64,000 bases of DNA from positions 36,949,235-37,013,234 of the forward strand of contig CM055607.1 in assembly GCA_029379385.1 (NCBI GenBank). Direction: 5' to 3'. The translations under genes and the position numbers were made by a program. This document shows, one piece after another, positions 14,401 through 26,122 of the stretch (its first letter is position 1; every line of letters starts with the position of its first letter). The notes beneath the pieces are model-generated. The model made no database searches. It was not told where the DNA came from and was given only the letters and a program-made list of their open reading frames with translations. Source of the stretch: Quillaja saponaria (lineage: Eukaryota > Streptophyta > Magnoliopsida > Fabales > Quillajaceae).

Positions 14401-15242
14401 GATGCCCAGTTCAATTCCCAGCTTATGGTAAAACCAATAATTGTTTCTCACCTAGCTGTTCAGTTGCATTATGTTAATGAAATCAAATGCTCATAATCAT
14501 GACGCAATGGACCAGAAGCATTCCACTTTTTTCCTTTCTAATTTTTAAGCCTTTAGATATCAAGTATGTATTACACTGATGACTGACCACCCTTAGTCCA
14601 TGTCTGCATGTCATTTTTTTCCCAAAGATAGTCCATGTATGCTTGTTAGATCCAAGTATTATGAGCTGCCTTTCAAACTTGAACCAACAATTTGTATCCA
14701 CGTACGACAAACAAAGTGGGAACATTTGAGATGAGAATACAAAATCATCAGCTTCACATAAACCATCTGCCTACAATACTAACATGTGCATCCCCCACTT
14801 CCGAACCATAGTAAGCAAGCAAGCGAGCACTATGATAATCTATACACAAATAAAAGCTACATTTCAGGTACATGATGAGTTTATACTGACCCAAGTACCG
14901 AAAAAAAAAGAAGGAAAATAAAATAGTCCCCGCAGAGAAATTGATAATGAACCACCGGATTCTTAGTAACTCAACTAGAAATTGTCCAAATCAAATTTTT
15001 ATTTAAAAATTGAGGAGACCCACATTAAGGCACATAGACATACGCGAATGTGTACATATACAAATTTATATACGTATGTTATATGAGGGAAAGGAAGAAG
15101 AAGATGATGATTGTACCTTGGAGGTGCCACGATAATGAGTCCAAGAGCCCCAAGCAGAAGAGTAAGGTTCTCCAATGTTGTATGGAAGATCTTTGAGTCG
15201 AGTACCAGATCCACCCACGACCTCCCTGAAGAAATTGAACAT
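2462..15242 (-). CDS. CTEXP: SCY1-like pseudokinase with HEAT repeats (SCYL1/CTEXP type)
   Basis: Exons (high to low): 15117-15242, 14074-14172, 13165-13316, 12802-12874, 12514-12636, 11988-12096, 10420-10499, 10180-10261, 9083-9222, 8878-8988, 8640-8756, 8454-8543, 8208-8261, 7841-7915, 7636-7711, 7372-7471, 5614-5683, 4759-4832, 4032-4141, 3316-3561, 2462-2736. Together they give 2382 bp, 793 aa, with all phases compatible. Residues about 1-270 are a kinase fold without catalysis: no glycine-rich loop, HGN in place of HRD, and no DFG. HEAT-like helices follow (LPRQIVLKKLLPLL, VLPTIVKLFTSNDRAIRVGLLQHI). The tail is acidic and Trp-rich (DGWGEIENG, DGWDDIEP, DDLWGS, DDPWAAIAAP) and ends in SAGRGRG and RTSSGM. 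Family knowledge: yeast Cex1 and human SCYL1 act in tRNA export and Golgi-ER COPI traffic; Arabidopsis CTEXP is the likely orthologue. The length matches the family. Several introns exceed 900 bp and hold mobile-element relics. Confidence 0.93.
5740..6720 (-). mobile_element. Degenerate LTR-retrotransposon 3' end in intron 16 of CTEXP
   Basis: On the minus strand, a broken coding-like stretch (about 6700-6060) ends in EVKFFPTKGE and a stop. A purine-rich AAGGGAGAATGATGGGG junction follows, typical of the end of the internal region and the start of a 3' LTR. The LTR-like part (about 6045-5740) has a TATAAATA motif shortly after its start and an AATAAA signal near 5737. It also repeats a short AAATCTAGAGT-CTAATAAAAA block twice (about 5855 and 5904). 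No 5' LTR or target duplication was found, so the limits are approximate. It is non-functional, and the superfamily is uncertain (gypsy-like by junction style). Confidence 0.4.
10591..11393. mobile_element. hAT-like MITE in intron 6 of CTEXP
   Basis: The element begins CAAG and ends CTTG. Its terminal 23 bases are imperfect inverted repeats, identical at about 17 of 23 positions and sharing AAATTCGT then TCGA. It is flanked by a perfect 8-bp duplication, ACATAAAT, at 10583-10590 and 11394-11401. An 8-bp target duplication is the hallmark of the hAT superfamily. The interior is rich in GTTTCG/CGAAAC words, especially near both ends, like hAT subterminal transposase-binding repeats. No transposase is encoded in about 803 bp, so the copy is non-autonomous. 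Intron splice signals (donor at 11987, acceptor at 10500) lie well outside it. Confidence 0.75.
11199..11303. repeat. Five 21-bp tandem units, each an imperfect palindrome
   Basis: Units start at 11199, 11220, 11241, 11262 and 11283, exactly 21 bp apart. Each follows the plan TTTCxTxTGGAAACGxxCxTG, so GTTTC and GAAAC face each other within every unit. The array lies inside the right half of the hAT-like MITE. Read on the minus strand it gives a heptad FPxETxx, which is a by-product of the repeat and not evidence for a gene. Confidence 0.8.
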
Positions 15243-15619
15243 TTTCTTCTTCGTCAGCTGCTGACTCCAGACAGAAAGAGACAGGCGAACGTGAGATTCG
15301 ATCTGTGGTCGTCTGCAATTTTAGAGAGCGAATTGGCAGTGGCAGAGATGAGACACAACGGTAGGAGCCGGACCAACACTGATCGGGATATGGTGCTTCG
15401 CGGGTACGGAGGCCCTGTAGTCTACCTGAAAACCGTTAAGTTGAGTGGTGACACAAGCCGGAGGTGAAGTAGGCAAAATATTATGAACCTTTATAAATTA
15501 TATTCACTACATTAATGTTTACAGAAATTACAGAAGATTCTCCTTATTTTTTGCAACTATATTAACCACCCTCTTCAGTTCTTAGTCTCACAATTAGAGA
15601 CGATGAAAGGGTTAAATAA
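15243..15619. other. CTEXP promoter/5' UTR side
   Basis: The sequence just above the CTEXP ATG is relatively GC-rich, with TCGG/CCGG words, to about 15465, fitting a 5' UTR and core promoter on the minus strand. It turns AT-rich after about 15470. An open frame on the plus strand here is antisense to exon 1 and has no family signature. Confidence 0.45.
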
Positions 15620-17215
15620 AATTATATATATATCTATACTCTGTAATAATATACTAAACCCAACTCAACTAAATTTTAAATTTTTAACTAATTAAGATCA
15701 ACTATATGAATTATTTTTCTTTATTTACATCGATTTAATATATTATTTTTAATAATATCTAGAGTAGCTATATTTATGACTATTTAATGTAAATTTTGAT
15801 TTTCTCCTATTACGTCTAATACATGATACCGGTATCAATTCATTTTTCTTAACTACTATATCTATTGGCCAATATTGGATATGTTCAAACTAACATAGAC
15901 AATTCCAAACCAACATTGGCGATTCTCCCTCATTTTCTCCTCGATAAATACCGCTTTCAACTTTTTACGGATTTTCTCATTCCTTATTCTATCATTTCTT
16001 ATATGTCCAATCATCTATCTCAATATTCTCATTTTAGCTACTTCTATCTTATACGAGTGTTGCTTCTTAACTGTCCAATATTCGATACCATATAACATAG
16101 TCGGCTTCACTACCGTCTTATAAAATTTTATTTTCAATCTATTTGAGATTTAGGATCACATAAAACTCCCAAGACACTGTACCACTTCACATGCCCTACT
16201 TTGATTTTATGATTTACATCATGCTCAATTGCGCTATTACTTTATATAAATGAACCTAAATACTTAAACACATCATTTGTAAGGATTGTCTAACTGTCCA
16301 AAATTATTTTATTCGAGTCTCCTCTAGTTTCACTAAAATTACACTTCATATACTCGATTTTTATCCTACTCAACTTAAAGCCTTTAGATTATAAGCATTC
16401 CTCCACACTTCTAGTTTTGAATTCAAACATTCTCTAGTTTCTTCTACCAACATAATATCATCAGTAAACAACATGCACCACATAGTCCTATCTCGAATGT
16501 TATAAGTAAGTTTATTCATGACTAAAACAAATAGGTAATGGCTTAATGATGAATCTTGGTAAACACCTATATTAATCGGGAACTCTCTAGTCATATTATT
16601 TGTGATCCATACCATAGTCATTACTCTCTCGTACATATCTTTAATAACTTTTACATATTTAATTATGACATTTTTCTTCTTGGTAACTCACTATAAGACT
16701 TGTCTTGATAACCTATCATAATTTTTTATTTTCTCTATATCTCTCAATTAATCTCCTAAGTAATAAAGTAGCCTCATTGTAATTCTTCACAGCATAAAGT
16801 CAAGTTGATTCTCATAAACTAGAGTCTCATTCATAAGTCTACGCTCAATCGCTCTCTCCTCACAGCTTCATTGTATAACTTATAAGTTTTATTCCTTGAT
16901 AATTCATACAACTTTGAATATTTTATTTATTCTTATAAACAGTAATTAACGTACCCTTATTTCATTCATAGAGCATTTTCTTGGTTATTATAATATCGTT
17001 TAAAAGATTTGTAAGTCAAGTTACGCTACTATCTTCTACGCATCTTCAAACCTCTATTAGTATACCATTTGGACCCATTACCTTACCACTTTTAATCTTA
17101 TAAATAATTTATTTAACATCTGGTGCTCTAATTCGACTAACAAACCTGTAGTTTGTATCATCTAAAATGTCATATAGTTCTCCAATATCACCTCTTGAAT
17201 CTCTTTTTTTAACTT
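15620..17215 (-). mobile_element. LINE-type reverse transcriptase relic
   Basis: Minus-strand translation, crossing many stops and shifts, gives in order the landmarks of the plant L1-like RT family: KVMGPNGILIEVW, YKNK then NYQGIKLISYTMKL, YDRL, MYERV, YQDSSLSHYLFVLVM, MLFTDDIMLVEE (the catalytic F/YxDD region), LSRIKIEYMKC, VFKYLGSFI, HDVNHKIK, VLCDPK, MVSNI and ENRQCW. Lower down, VRRN and IRRNRRKSK match the extreme C-terminus. The longest intact piece is about 88 codons at 16370-16636. There is no endonuclease domain and no clear poly(A) tail or target duplication, so this is a 5'-truncated, decayed copy. Confidence 0.85.
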
Positions 17216-18352
17216 TTTGTGCTCTAGTCAAACGAACAAATATTATGTAATATAAATAAATTAAATATATTTTATTAATTTTAAATTAAATAATAAAATG
17301 AACTTCTTAAAAACTATCATGTAAGTCTCACTCACCCTGTAGCTATTCTTTTTCTTTTTACATATAATTAAAAAAATTGAAAATAACTCATTTTTATTTT
17401 TAAATTTCAATATTTTTACAATGTCTATTATTTAGACATTAAACAAAACAAAGAACATGAAGAAATGATTTTTGCTAATAAATTCGCATGAATATTATTT
17501 TTCCTAGTTGAATTTTTAAAATATTTCTACACTCTGATTTTTGACAATAAAAAATTAAGTTATGCGTTTCCCTTTGATATAATCCTTTATCACATTATAA
17601 AAATATTTTAATTATACATTATTAAACAAAATATATTACCAAACAAGCCATAAAATTCTGAGTTTCAATCTATAAATATATGATGTAAATTTAATTCGCA
17701 TAAAATAATCCATCTCTGTCTGATTTGTAGAATTTTAGATTTGGATGCAACAACATTCAATTTTAAAATATTAAAAGCAAATTTTATTTGGGATTATTTA
17801 TGTATCTGACCACATGGAATTTTAAGCTTTCAGAGATTGGCTCAGCTAGTAGATATTGTCTTCGTTTACCCAACGGAGACAGAAGGAGAATTGAATTCAG
17901 AGGCACCCTGCAAACCTTGCAGCTGTTCAACATCATTCAAGGCAGCAAAAACCAACAATTACAGCCATTACAATGTTTGTCCAACATTCTGTACCTCTTC
18001 TCCTTTGCATTTTCTCAAACTTTCTTTTTCTATACTAACATTGGCCTGCACCTTGGGGACTTTGAACTTTCAATTTCTATTCAACGGAGAGACGCAATTA
18101 GTTTTCAAGGATTTTAATTGTATCGAATCGGGTATGCTTCAGACTCTCAAATCTCCAGGAGCGAGAACCTTGGTTACTCTGTAAGGGTTTTTCCTTTTAA
18201 TCGATTCTCAATCTGGGTGTACGTGAAATTCACAAGATTATATTAAGGCGACGTCTAGTTACTTTGGACTGAGGATTTGGCCGATGAATTAATCTGGGTC
18301 TGCTTCAATATCACAAATTCACTAATTTAGAAGCCGATTGCTTCCGAAAAGC
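17216..18352. other. AT-rich spacer and 5' flank of TGD3
   Basis: The first ~500 bp are A/T-rich without coding signal. From about 17800 the base composition rises. Two overlapping open frames (about 109 and 115 codons) occur at 17788-18184, but they match no family and lie where the TGD3 5' UTR and promoter should be. I treat them as chance frames. Confidence 0.4.
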
Positions 18353-21300
18353 ATGGTCTCTTTGTCGGTTGCGCCGTTGTTTCCTCTGACCACATCAAAT
18401 AGTGCTTCCGTGTGCGCTAGATTCGCAGCTGGGGATGCAAGGATGATCAATTCGTTTTGTTTTCAGCATAATAAGGGGCACAGAAAGATCGTTTGTGCTT
18501 GCGTGGTTCCTTCACAGAACTTGAGAAGCGATGAGTCGTCTTCAGTGATATTCAATGTAAAGTTTCTGTCTTTGTGTTGTTTTGTTGATTTCGATGGGAA
18601 ATTCGGTTCAATTAGTTTGTGCAGGAGGGTCATTTGCTCAACTGGATTCTCTTTAAGATATAATTTTAATTTTGAAATTAGAATTGTTGCTAATGCTATG
18701 TAGAGTAAGGGCCATTTACTTCTACGTGGAGTTCTAATTATTTGCTTTACTATGTGCAATCATTAGTTATCTTGAAAATTGCTAACCTTCAACTTTTTTG
18801 GTTCAATTATCTGTTTTTCTAAGTTGTCTGACAAATTAATGTCTCTAGGGTTCATCTAAGTGGGAGCACTTAAGCAAATTACGGGAATCTGAGGATGATT
18901 CTGATGTTCTTATAGAATGTAGAGATGTCTATAAGTCCTTTGGGGAGAAGCAAATATTGAGTGGTGTGAGCTTTAAGGTGGTATCTTTTTCTTTCTTTCC
19001 TTTGTCGCTGATATCTTTTGACTTTGATACTGCTTCGTTTCTCATTTCAAGGAGGTTCTGCTACTTGATGTTAGAAATAAGAAATTACAAATAGAACTGC
19101 CGATATTTGCATATCTGCTATGATAAATACTTGTAAATTGAAATAGGGGGTGTTAGACCTTCTCATTGAATGACCTTTCAGGAGTTCTATAATTCTTCAG
19201 TTTTCATTTCTTTTCTTAATACCATGAACAGATAAGACATGGTGAAGCTGTTGGAATAATTGGTCCTTCTGGGACAGGGAAATCTACAGTTTTGAAGATA
19301 ATTGCAGGTCTTCTTGCTCCAGACAAGGTGTATAATTATGTCTTGTTTGCAAATTGGTTTACATGGAAACTGTTTATATCAAGATTAATTTGGTACCAAC
19401 CAAAATCTTACACCTTTACATATATGCATCCATGGCATACTCTGCAGGGAGAGGTTTATATTCGAGGTAGAAAAAGAGCTGGTTTGATCAGCGATGAAGA
19501 GTTATCCGGTCTTCGTATTGGATTGGTAAGACTTATCAAATATGTTTTCTTCTGTAATATTTCTTCTTTTTCCGTTTTGTAAATTGTATCTATTTATTTA
19601 TAACAGGTGTTTCAAAGTGCAGCACTTTTTGATTCTTTGACCGTTCGTGAAAATGTTGGTTTTCTTTTGTAAGCTACAGTCTCCGTTATTGTCATATTTT
19701 GTTTTCCCTTTGTTATATTGTTATTCCCCTTCAGTTGACTATTGATCAATTTGTTGGTTTTTGATGTCTTCCAAAACTTTGACAAAAACAACACACAACC
19801 CTTTTTAATTGTTCAGATATGAGAACTCAAGCATGCCTGCTGATCAAATTTCTGAGGTTGTGAAGGAAAGCTTGGCTGCTGTTGGCTTGAAGGTAAAAGC
19901 AGGAGGCAAATAGGCACAAAAATTTTGGGCTAGTTCTTGATCACTGTGTTTCAATGTAGCAATTGTAGGATACCTTCTTTGTTTTCTTTTTTGTTTTTTG
20001 TTTTTTGTGGGGGAAGGGTATGTTAGTGTAACCTATGGTTCTTATGTTTTATCATGAAATTGTATTCCGCTACCTTCAGAACTCAGAAGCTTTTAAGGTT
20101 TTACTGGTTAACTCATGTTGCTAGCACCACTTGCCAACTCTGCACTACAATGCCTCCCCGCACTTCTCTTTCTATTTGAGATTGATAAAATTTGTATCAT
20201 ATAACTAACTTAATAATAAATTGAGCAAAATAATGTAGGTTCTTTGATCTGTTTTAGTTAATGCAACCTGCCTAATTTCACACATCACCTGCTGCAATCT
20301 TTTTATAGCTGCATGATCTTCAGTTTTAATCTTTTGTTTTTTCTCTCCATGTAAGGGAGTTGAGGACCGGCTGCCTTCTGAGTTGTCAGGTGGGATGAAA
20401 AAGCGAGTTGCTTTGGCCCGATCTATAATTTATGACACCACAAAGGATGCAATAGAACCAGAGGTGTGTGAACGGCTAAAAATTTAATTCATAATGTTCC
20501 CTTCCTTCCATATATGTCTTGATAAATATAGCCTGGATTAACTATAGATTGAAAAGTATTTCTAGTTATGTTTGGTATGTAGGAATCAAGACAAAAGACA
20601 TATATGCTCTGATTTTGAAAGCAAGAAAAGATGTAGGAGATTGAAGAACTAGGTTGAAAATTATATGAAACTAATGCCAATTTCTTGCAGCAGGCTTGTA
20701 ATAGGGTTGAAATATATAGAATGGCAGAAATAAAGTGTAAAGAAGAAACTTTATGGAGACATTGATAAATTAAGGATTTTGAGCCGATGATTAAGGTGTA
20801 AGAGAAAAATTATAGATGTTTTTTTCCTTATGACTATCACTTTTATGTTCCCATTACCATATCACATTATATATATCGCTTTATGCAAGAGTCTCAATCA
20901 AGACTTACCAGTTTTTATTGATACTTCTCTTAATAAACGTATATAAATAGTAGATAAAGCTTTCCTAGTTTGTTGCAATTGCTTTAGATTTATATAGTGC
21001 TACTCCCTCCCCTTTCTACTTCTAAATAGTATTGTACACATCTGTGAAGGTGCTCTTGTATGATGAACCAACTGCTGGACTTGATCCTATTGCATCTACT
21101 GTAGTCGAGGATCTAATTCGCTCTGTTCATATCAAAGGTCGGGATGCACTTGGGAATCCTGGGAAGATTGTATCTTATGTGGTTGTCACTCACCAACATA
21201 GTACCATTAGTAGAGCTATTGACAGGTTCAACTATCTCCAGACTGTACGCATTTCCATTTTATTTCTTTTCCTTCCTTTTGATGTTTACTTGATCAGCCT

Positions 21301-21809
21301 GCAAAATGTATATTTTAGTGAAAAGTGTTTGGTAGCATGATATACCCTGAACAAAAAAGTTACTCAATATTTATAGGTTGTTGTTTCTGCACAAGGGGAA
21401 GGTTGTTTGGCAAGGAATGACTCATGAATTCACTTCATCAATTAATCCTATTGTTCAACAGGTAACGTTCTAAAATCAAAATACCAAATTGGTTTTACTT
21501 GAAAACCCTCGTTGTCTCTTAAACTATACACTTTTGGTTTTTTCTTTATATAGTAATGATATTGAACTGTCAGGGAAATGGTAGTAAAGATGGCTTTCTT
21601 TTTTTTCTTTTTTTTTTCGAACCTATGATTTAGTAAGTAATGGAAACGGTGTTTTGGTCTCTCCCTCATTCTTGACTTTATGATCGTGTCCATGCATTTG
21701 TCTACACTTAAAATGTTACTAACAACCATTCTCTCTCTGTTTTTTTTTTTTTTTTTTACTGGATTTGCAGTTTGCATCTGGGAGCCTGGATGGACCAATC
21801 AAATATTAA
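18353..21809 (+). CDS. TGD3: TGD3, ABC ATPase of the chloroplast lipid importer (ABCI13 type)
   Basis: Exons: 18353-18556, 18849-18977, 19232-19327, 19448-19525, 19607-19668, 19817-19892, 20356-20463, 21050-21225, 21377-21461, 21771-21809. They sum to 1053 bp, 350 aa, in phase. Residues 1-~75 are Ser/Arg-rich and low in acidic residues, like a plastid transit peptide. The ATPase domain has Walker [11 protein letters not shown]-loop [13 protein letters not shown], signature [14 protein letters not shown], Walker [14 protein letters not shown] and the switch histidine in VVTHQH. It ends in DGPIKY. Known role: TGD3 is the nucleotide-binding subunit working with TGD1 (permease) and TGD2 (substrate binding) to move ER-derived lipid across the inner envelope. 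Length matches the ~345 aa Arabidopsis protein. A possible upstream start would need a non-ATG codon, so 18353 is preferred. The gene converges on CLV2. Confidence 0.95.
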
Positions 21810-22290
21810 CACATGCATTATCGTTGTATGTACAGGAGAGTAGTGATAATGTTGTGATACCAATTGATTGTGCATACAGGAAAGGTAATGGTGCATGCAA
21901 ATTTAGGCTTTACGAACAGAGATGAGCAATAAAGATAAGTAGTTTCAACACTGGAGTTAAAGGCGGTGCGTGCTTCCACAAACTGAGGACTCTATTTGAA
22001 CTTCCCAATATCTTGTTTTAGTTTAGCTTAGGAAGTAAACACTTGTAATAACTAATTCGTTGACTCTTAAGATGTATGAGGCCCATAGTTGGAAACTGGT
22101 TCGTGTTTATCAAATACCTATTTTCCTCTTCTGTTCTATCTCTAGTAATTAATATACGTAAACCTGATGGCATTTTTCAATTCAATGAACTGGTGGACTG
22201 GATTGTTAAGAACATGCTCTTTTAGTTGTTTAGTAAATGAAAGAGAAAATCAAATGTACAATAGAACGATTGATATTCCCACAGACTGCA
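21810..22290. other. Convergent 3' regions of TGD3 and CLV2
   Basis: This 481-bp gap holds the 3' UTRs of two converging genes. The plus strand continues without coding signal after the TGD3 stop. No repeat or RNA gene is visible. Confidence 0.5.
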
Positions 22291-24464
22291 TTAAATCTTC
22301 GTTTGGCAAATATAATTTCTAACTCTTGTTGAACAGAAGAGAGCAACCACACCAAAATCGAAACTAACAAATGCACTTAAACTGAAGATCCAAACAGATA
22401 TTGGTCCATCCAACGTACTTTCCTCAAAAGTTTTACTAGGTTCTGCTGGAACCCTTGTTTTGTCACATTTTCTTCTGGAAGATTCCAAGCATAAATATGG
22501 ATTGCCAGCAAATGCTCCTGGAAACCTCCCGTAACGTTTCTGCTGTACGTAACCAGAGAAACAGTTATAAGACAAATTCAGGAGACTCAGATTTTGAAGG
22601 CTGGAAATGTTTCCTGGAATGTGGCCCGAGAATGAATTATGTGACAAGTCTAAGGCTCTTAAACTATGCATCTTCTGCAAACCTGGAACCTGTCCATCCA
22701 GGAAATTATATGACAAATTGAGATACTCTAGGCCTGATAATCCACATAGAGCCCCTGGAATCTCTCCTCGCAGCAGATTGTGAGATAAATCAATCCCAAC
22801 AGTTGAAAAAAGAAAATATGTCAAAGTAGATTCATTGCTATCAGCAACAGCAACTGAAACTTTAATTTCCATATTTCGTGCTGCAACAACTGGCTCTTTA
22901 ACAACGATACCTCTTCCGTTGAAGGTCAAGCTGTTGTTGAAGTTACCATCAGGAATAAAGCCAGAAAATTTGTTGCCTGAGAAATCCATCATTTGGACTG
23001 CTGCAAATGTGAACAACCAACTGGGTAGATTTCCACTGAACTTGTTCTGAGCCAGGGAGAGATACCGGAGATTCGACCATTTGGTTATTGCATCACTCAA
23101 AGATCCAGAAAGATCATTGGAACTAAAATCTACAATTTCCAGTGATTTACAGCCCGCCAAGGTGACTGGGATCTCACCAGAAAATCTATTGTTGCTTATG
23201 TCTAGTATCTTCAAGCTATCTAAGGCATCAAATTCTGGTTGAATCACACCAGAGAGATTGTTGTTATTGAGTATCAGGGCAAGTAGCTGAAAGCACCCAA
23301 CAATATTCAATGGAATGCTGCCAGACAATGAGTTGTGCGAGAGATCAATCGCTTGGAGATAAGTCAGATTCCCAATCCTAGCTGGAATTTCCCCAGTAAG
23401 ATAATTGTGAGAAAGGAATAAAGCCTGCAAGCTTTTCAGTTCTGTAATTTTCAATGGAATTTCACCAGAGAACTGATTGTGGGAAAGGTCAAGAAGAACA
23501 AGTCCCAATTTCTCTGTTGTCTCTGCAATTTTGCTTGGAAGAGGACCAGATATATCATTGTTACTCAAGTCTAACACAATAAGCTTCTCGGAAAACACAA
23601 GTCTTGGAGATAGCTTATACTCTATGTGATTAAATGATAGGTTTAGATGAGTCAAATCATGAAGGGAAGCAATACATGTAGGTAATCCCCCTATAATAGA
23701 ATTGTTAGCTAAATTCAAAACACTAAGAGTCTGAACAGAAGCTGAGAAGCAAGGCAAAGTACCCGAAAACTGATTAGAAGCAAGATTGAGAAAAACCAAA
23801 GACTGGTGAAAATCAAGCAGCTTGCCAGATAAATAATTTCTTTCAAGACTCAAATACTTCAAGGGTTTCAAGTAAAGCAAGTTTGTGGGAATTTCCCCAA
23901 GAAATGAGTTAAAACCCAAATCAAGTTTCTCCAAATTTGTTGAGAAATTACCAACCCACCAAGGCACTACACCTCCCAAGTCTTGGTTCCCATTCAAAAC
24001 AAGTTCCCTAAGACGCCTAAGCCTCGTGAATGAGTCTGGTAAAACACCACCAAATCGATTGTGACTAAGATCAATGGTTCTTAGACTAAGCAAACTACCA
24101 AAACAAAATGGGATTTGGTATGTAAAGTTATTGTGGGATAAAATCATATACTCAAGAGATGAAAGTTGGCACAAATTGGGGTGAATTTGGCCTGACAAGT
24201 TCATGTCAGTCAAGTTAATTGAAACCACTCTGCCACTATGGTTCTCGCAGGTGATTCCAATCCAGTTGGTGCAATTTGAACCAAGCCAGCTTGACAAGCT
24301 CTGGTTGGGGTCTTGCACCCATGACATGAACAGTAAAAGTGAGGCTTTGTCTTTTGGGTCAATATCAACAGACTGGCAAGGGCTTGTAATCAGCAGAATC
24401 AAGCACAGAAGTGAAAAGTGTTGGCAATTTGAGGGCTTTAGAAAGGTGAAAAACCGAAACCCAT
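22291..24464 (-). CDS. CLV2: CLAVATA2, LRR receptor-like protein without kinase
   Basis: A single uninterrupted frame encodes, in order: a hydrophobic signal peptide (LLCLILLITS), an LRR N-cap with paired cysteines (SNCTNWIGITC), about 20 plant-type LRRs, an island region (around residues 510-570), more LRRs, a C-cap (NPYLCLESSRRKC) and a transmembrane helix (VWIFSLSAFVSFDFGVVALF) with a short basic tail. There is no kinase. Counted from 24464 the product would be ~724 aa, close to Arabidopsis CLV2 (~720). Known role: CLV2 pairs with the pseudokinase CRN/SOL2 and relays CLE peptide signals in meristems, and also in root and nematode responses. Oddity: the ATG at 24464 is out of frame by one base with the rest. 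The in-frame sequence runs open up to a TTG at 24675 with no ATG. A one-base deletion in the run of G after the ATG, or a short 5' intron, would explain this. Confidence 0.93.
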
Positions 24465-26122
24465 TTCTCTTCCATGAGAGAAAAATGTGATTTTGAGAAA
24501 GAAAGAACTGGGTTTTCCGAAAGAAAAGAAAGTAAATGAAAGCCGAGTAATAATTCAGCAGCAGAAGATGAAAATTAAAGCTTAGAAAGGAGTAACAATA
24601 GGAAACGCACCTTCTTCCACGAAATGAAGATGGGTTTGGGACAAGAATTTGGAGAGGGTTTAAGATATTGAACAATCAACATAAAAGAAGGTACGCACAG
24701 TGAGACACATAAACACGAGATAAACAGAGAGACTTACAGCTAAGAATGAAGTAAATCTCCAACTAATTCTCTTCTTTCTCCGTCGATGAAAGTGAGCTTT
24801 GGTGGTCTACTGAGCTCTGAGCTATGGAATCGATAAAGTTAAAAAAAAAAAAAAGGTTCTTTGGTGCCTTCCTTTTTCTTTTTCATTTGCCTTTTTCTGA
24901 GTTTTTCTACTTGCTGCGACCGAAATGTGGGAGCCATTGTTTCTAACATTCTTCTCGGGCGGCAATCCCCTTTGTGATGTTGCAGAGATCAAATATGCGT
25001 CTCAAGCGCGTGACTTATCTTATTTGACAAAAGAGGATCAGACTAATAATTCTATCAGCAAAAGCTAATTAGAAATTCAATAAAAGAATGTAATAACTAT
25101 AAATAAAAAAATTCATTAAAATTTTTGTAAATAAAAAATTGAAGTATTTATTATAATAATTAATTATAATTTTAATATTAACATAAATTATTATTTTTTA
25201 AAATGATGTTTTTAACATTTTAACAAATATTTTAAAACACTTATTAAATTTTTTTATATATAATAATAAATTTCACTTACTAAAATAATTTTTAAAAATT
25301 TATAATATTAATTACAATAATTATTTATCTTAATCTCAATATTATTTAATATGATTGTTTTAAAAAAAAATTATTTATGAAGTTTTATCAAAATTTAAAA
25401 ATTATGTTTATAGCATCTTAACAATAATTCACCAATAATTTATTTTTTTTGGATTGAATAATTCACCAAAATTTTGTTCCTTCCTCATTCTCAACCGCAA
25501 GCCACTCATCTCTTCCTTTACGTCTGACACGCGTGCACACTCTCTCTCGTGGCTTTACACCGTACCTTCCTGAAAGTCCATCAACTTGTAACGCAGGAGA
25601 ACTAGTCTCAGAGACAGTGATCTTTGGATCTTTCATGGGCCTTAACCTTCGTCTTCTTCTAATTCTTTAACCATGACAAACCTTCTCGGGTCCTTCACTT
25701 CCCTTCTTCTTCTGATCCTTTACAGACTACCCATTACTGGCTTTCACCTTCTTCTCATCTTCTTCCATTCACTCTTATAACTCCCACTCCTTCCATCGAT
25801 TTTTCGAGTTACTCTCTGATTGGTTCCTCTGATAATATTCTAAACGAAACAAATCTTCCAATCCAGTGTTTTCCTGAGAAAATAGTTACCTTGTGTTTTT
25901 TTTCATTGATGACAAGGTTTTGAATTCGTTTATTATTTGTTGACGAAAATAATAAATTTCTGTTTTTTTATTGGAAAACCATTGGTCTTTGCTGAAAAAA
26001 AGTGAGAATTGGAGGACAATTGAGCTTTGAGTCTTCGTGTTCGCGGGAATATAAAGATCGTATTATCAATTGGATTAAAATTTTCTTCTTTTACATTCTT
26101 CACCTTCGAGCAAAGAATTGTA
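24465..26122. other. Divergent promoter region of CLV2 and CBSX6
   Basis: CLV2 reads left and CBSX6 reads right from this 1.66-kb region. Near CLV2 the minus strand has a GTAAGT donor at about 24745, suggesting a 5' UTR intron. The middle (25080-25450) is almost pure A/T. Positions 25490-26120 are pyrimidine-rich with CTTCTT runs, typical of a plant 5' UTR or leader before the CBSX6 ATG. Confidence 0.45.

Noticed and set aside
14401..14430. CAGTTCAATTCCCAGCT resembling a tRNA T-arm
   Set aside because: No matching acceptor stem or anticodon arm within tRNA distance.
15111..15467. 118-codon plus-strand frame over the CTEXP start
   Set aside because: It is antisense to CTEXP exon 1 and its 5' UTR, and has no recognisable domain.
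17788..18184. Two overlapping 109- and 115-codon frames upstream of TGD3
   Set aside because: Low-complexity, no family motifs, and positioned in the expected leader of TGD3.
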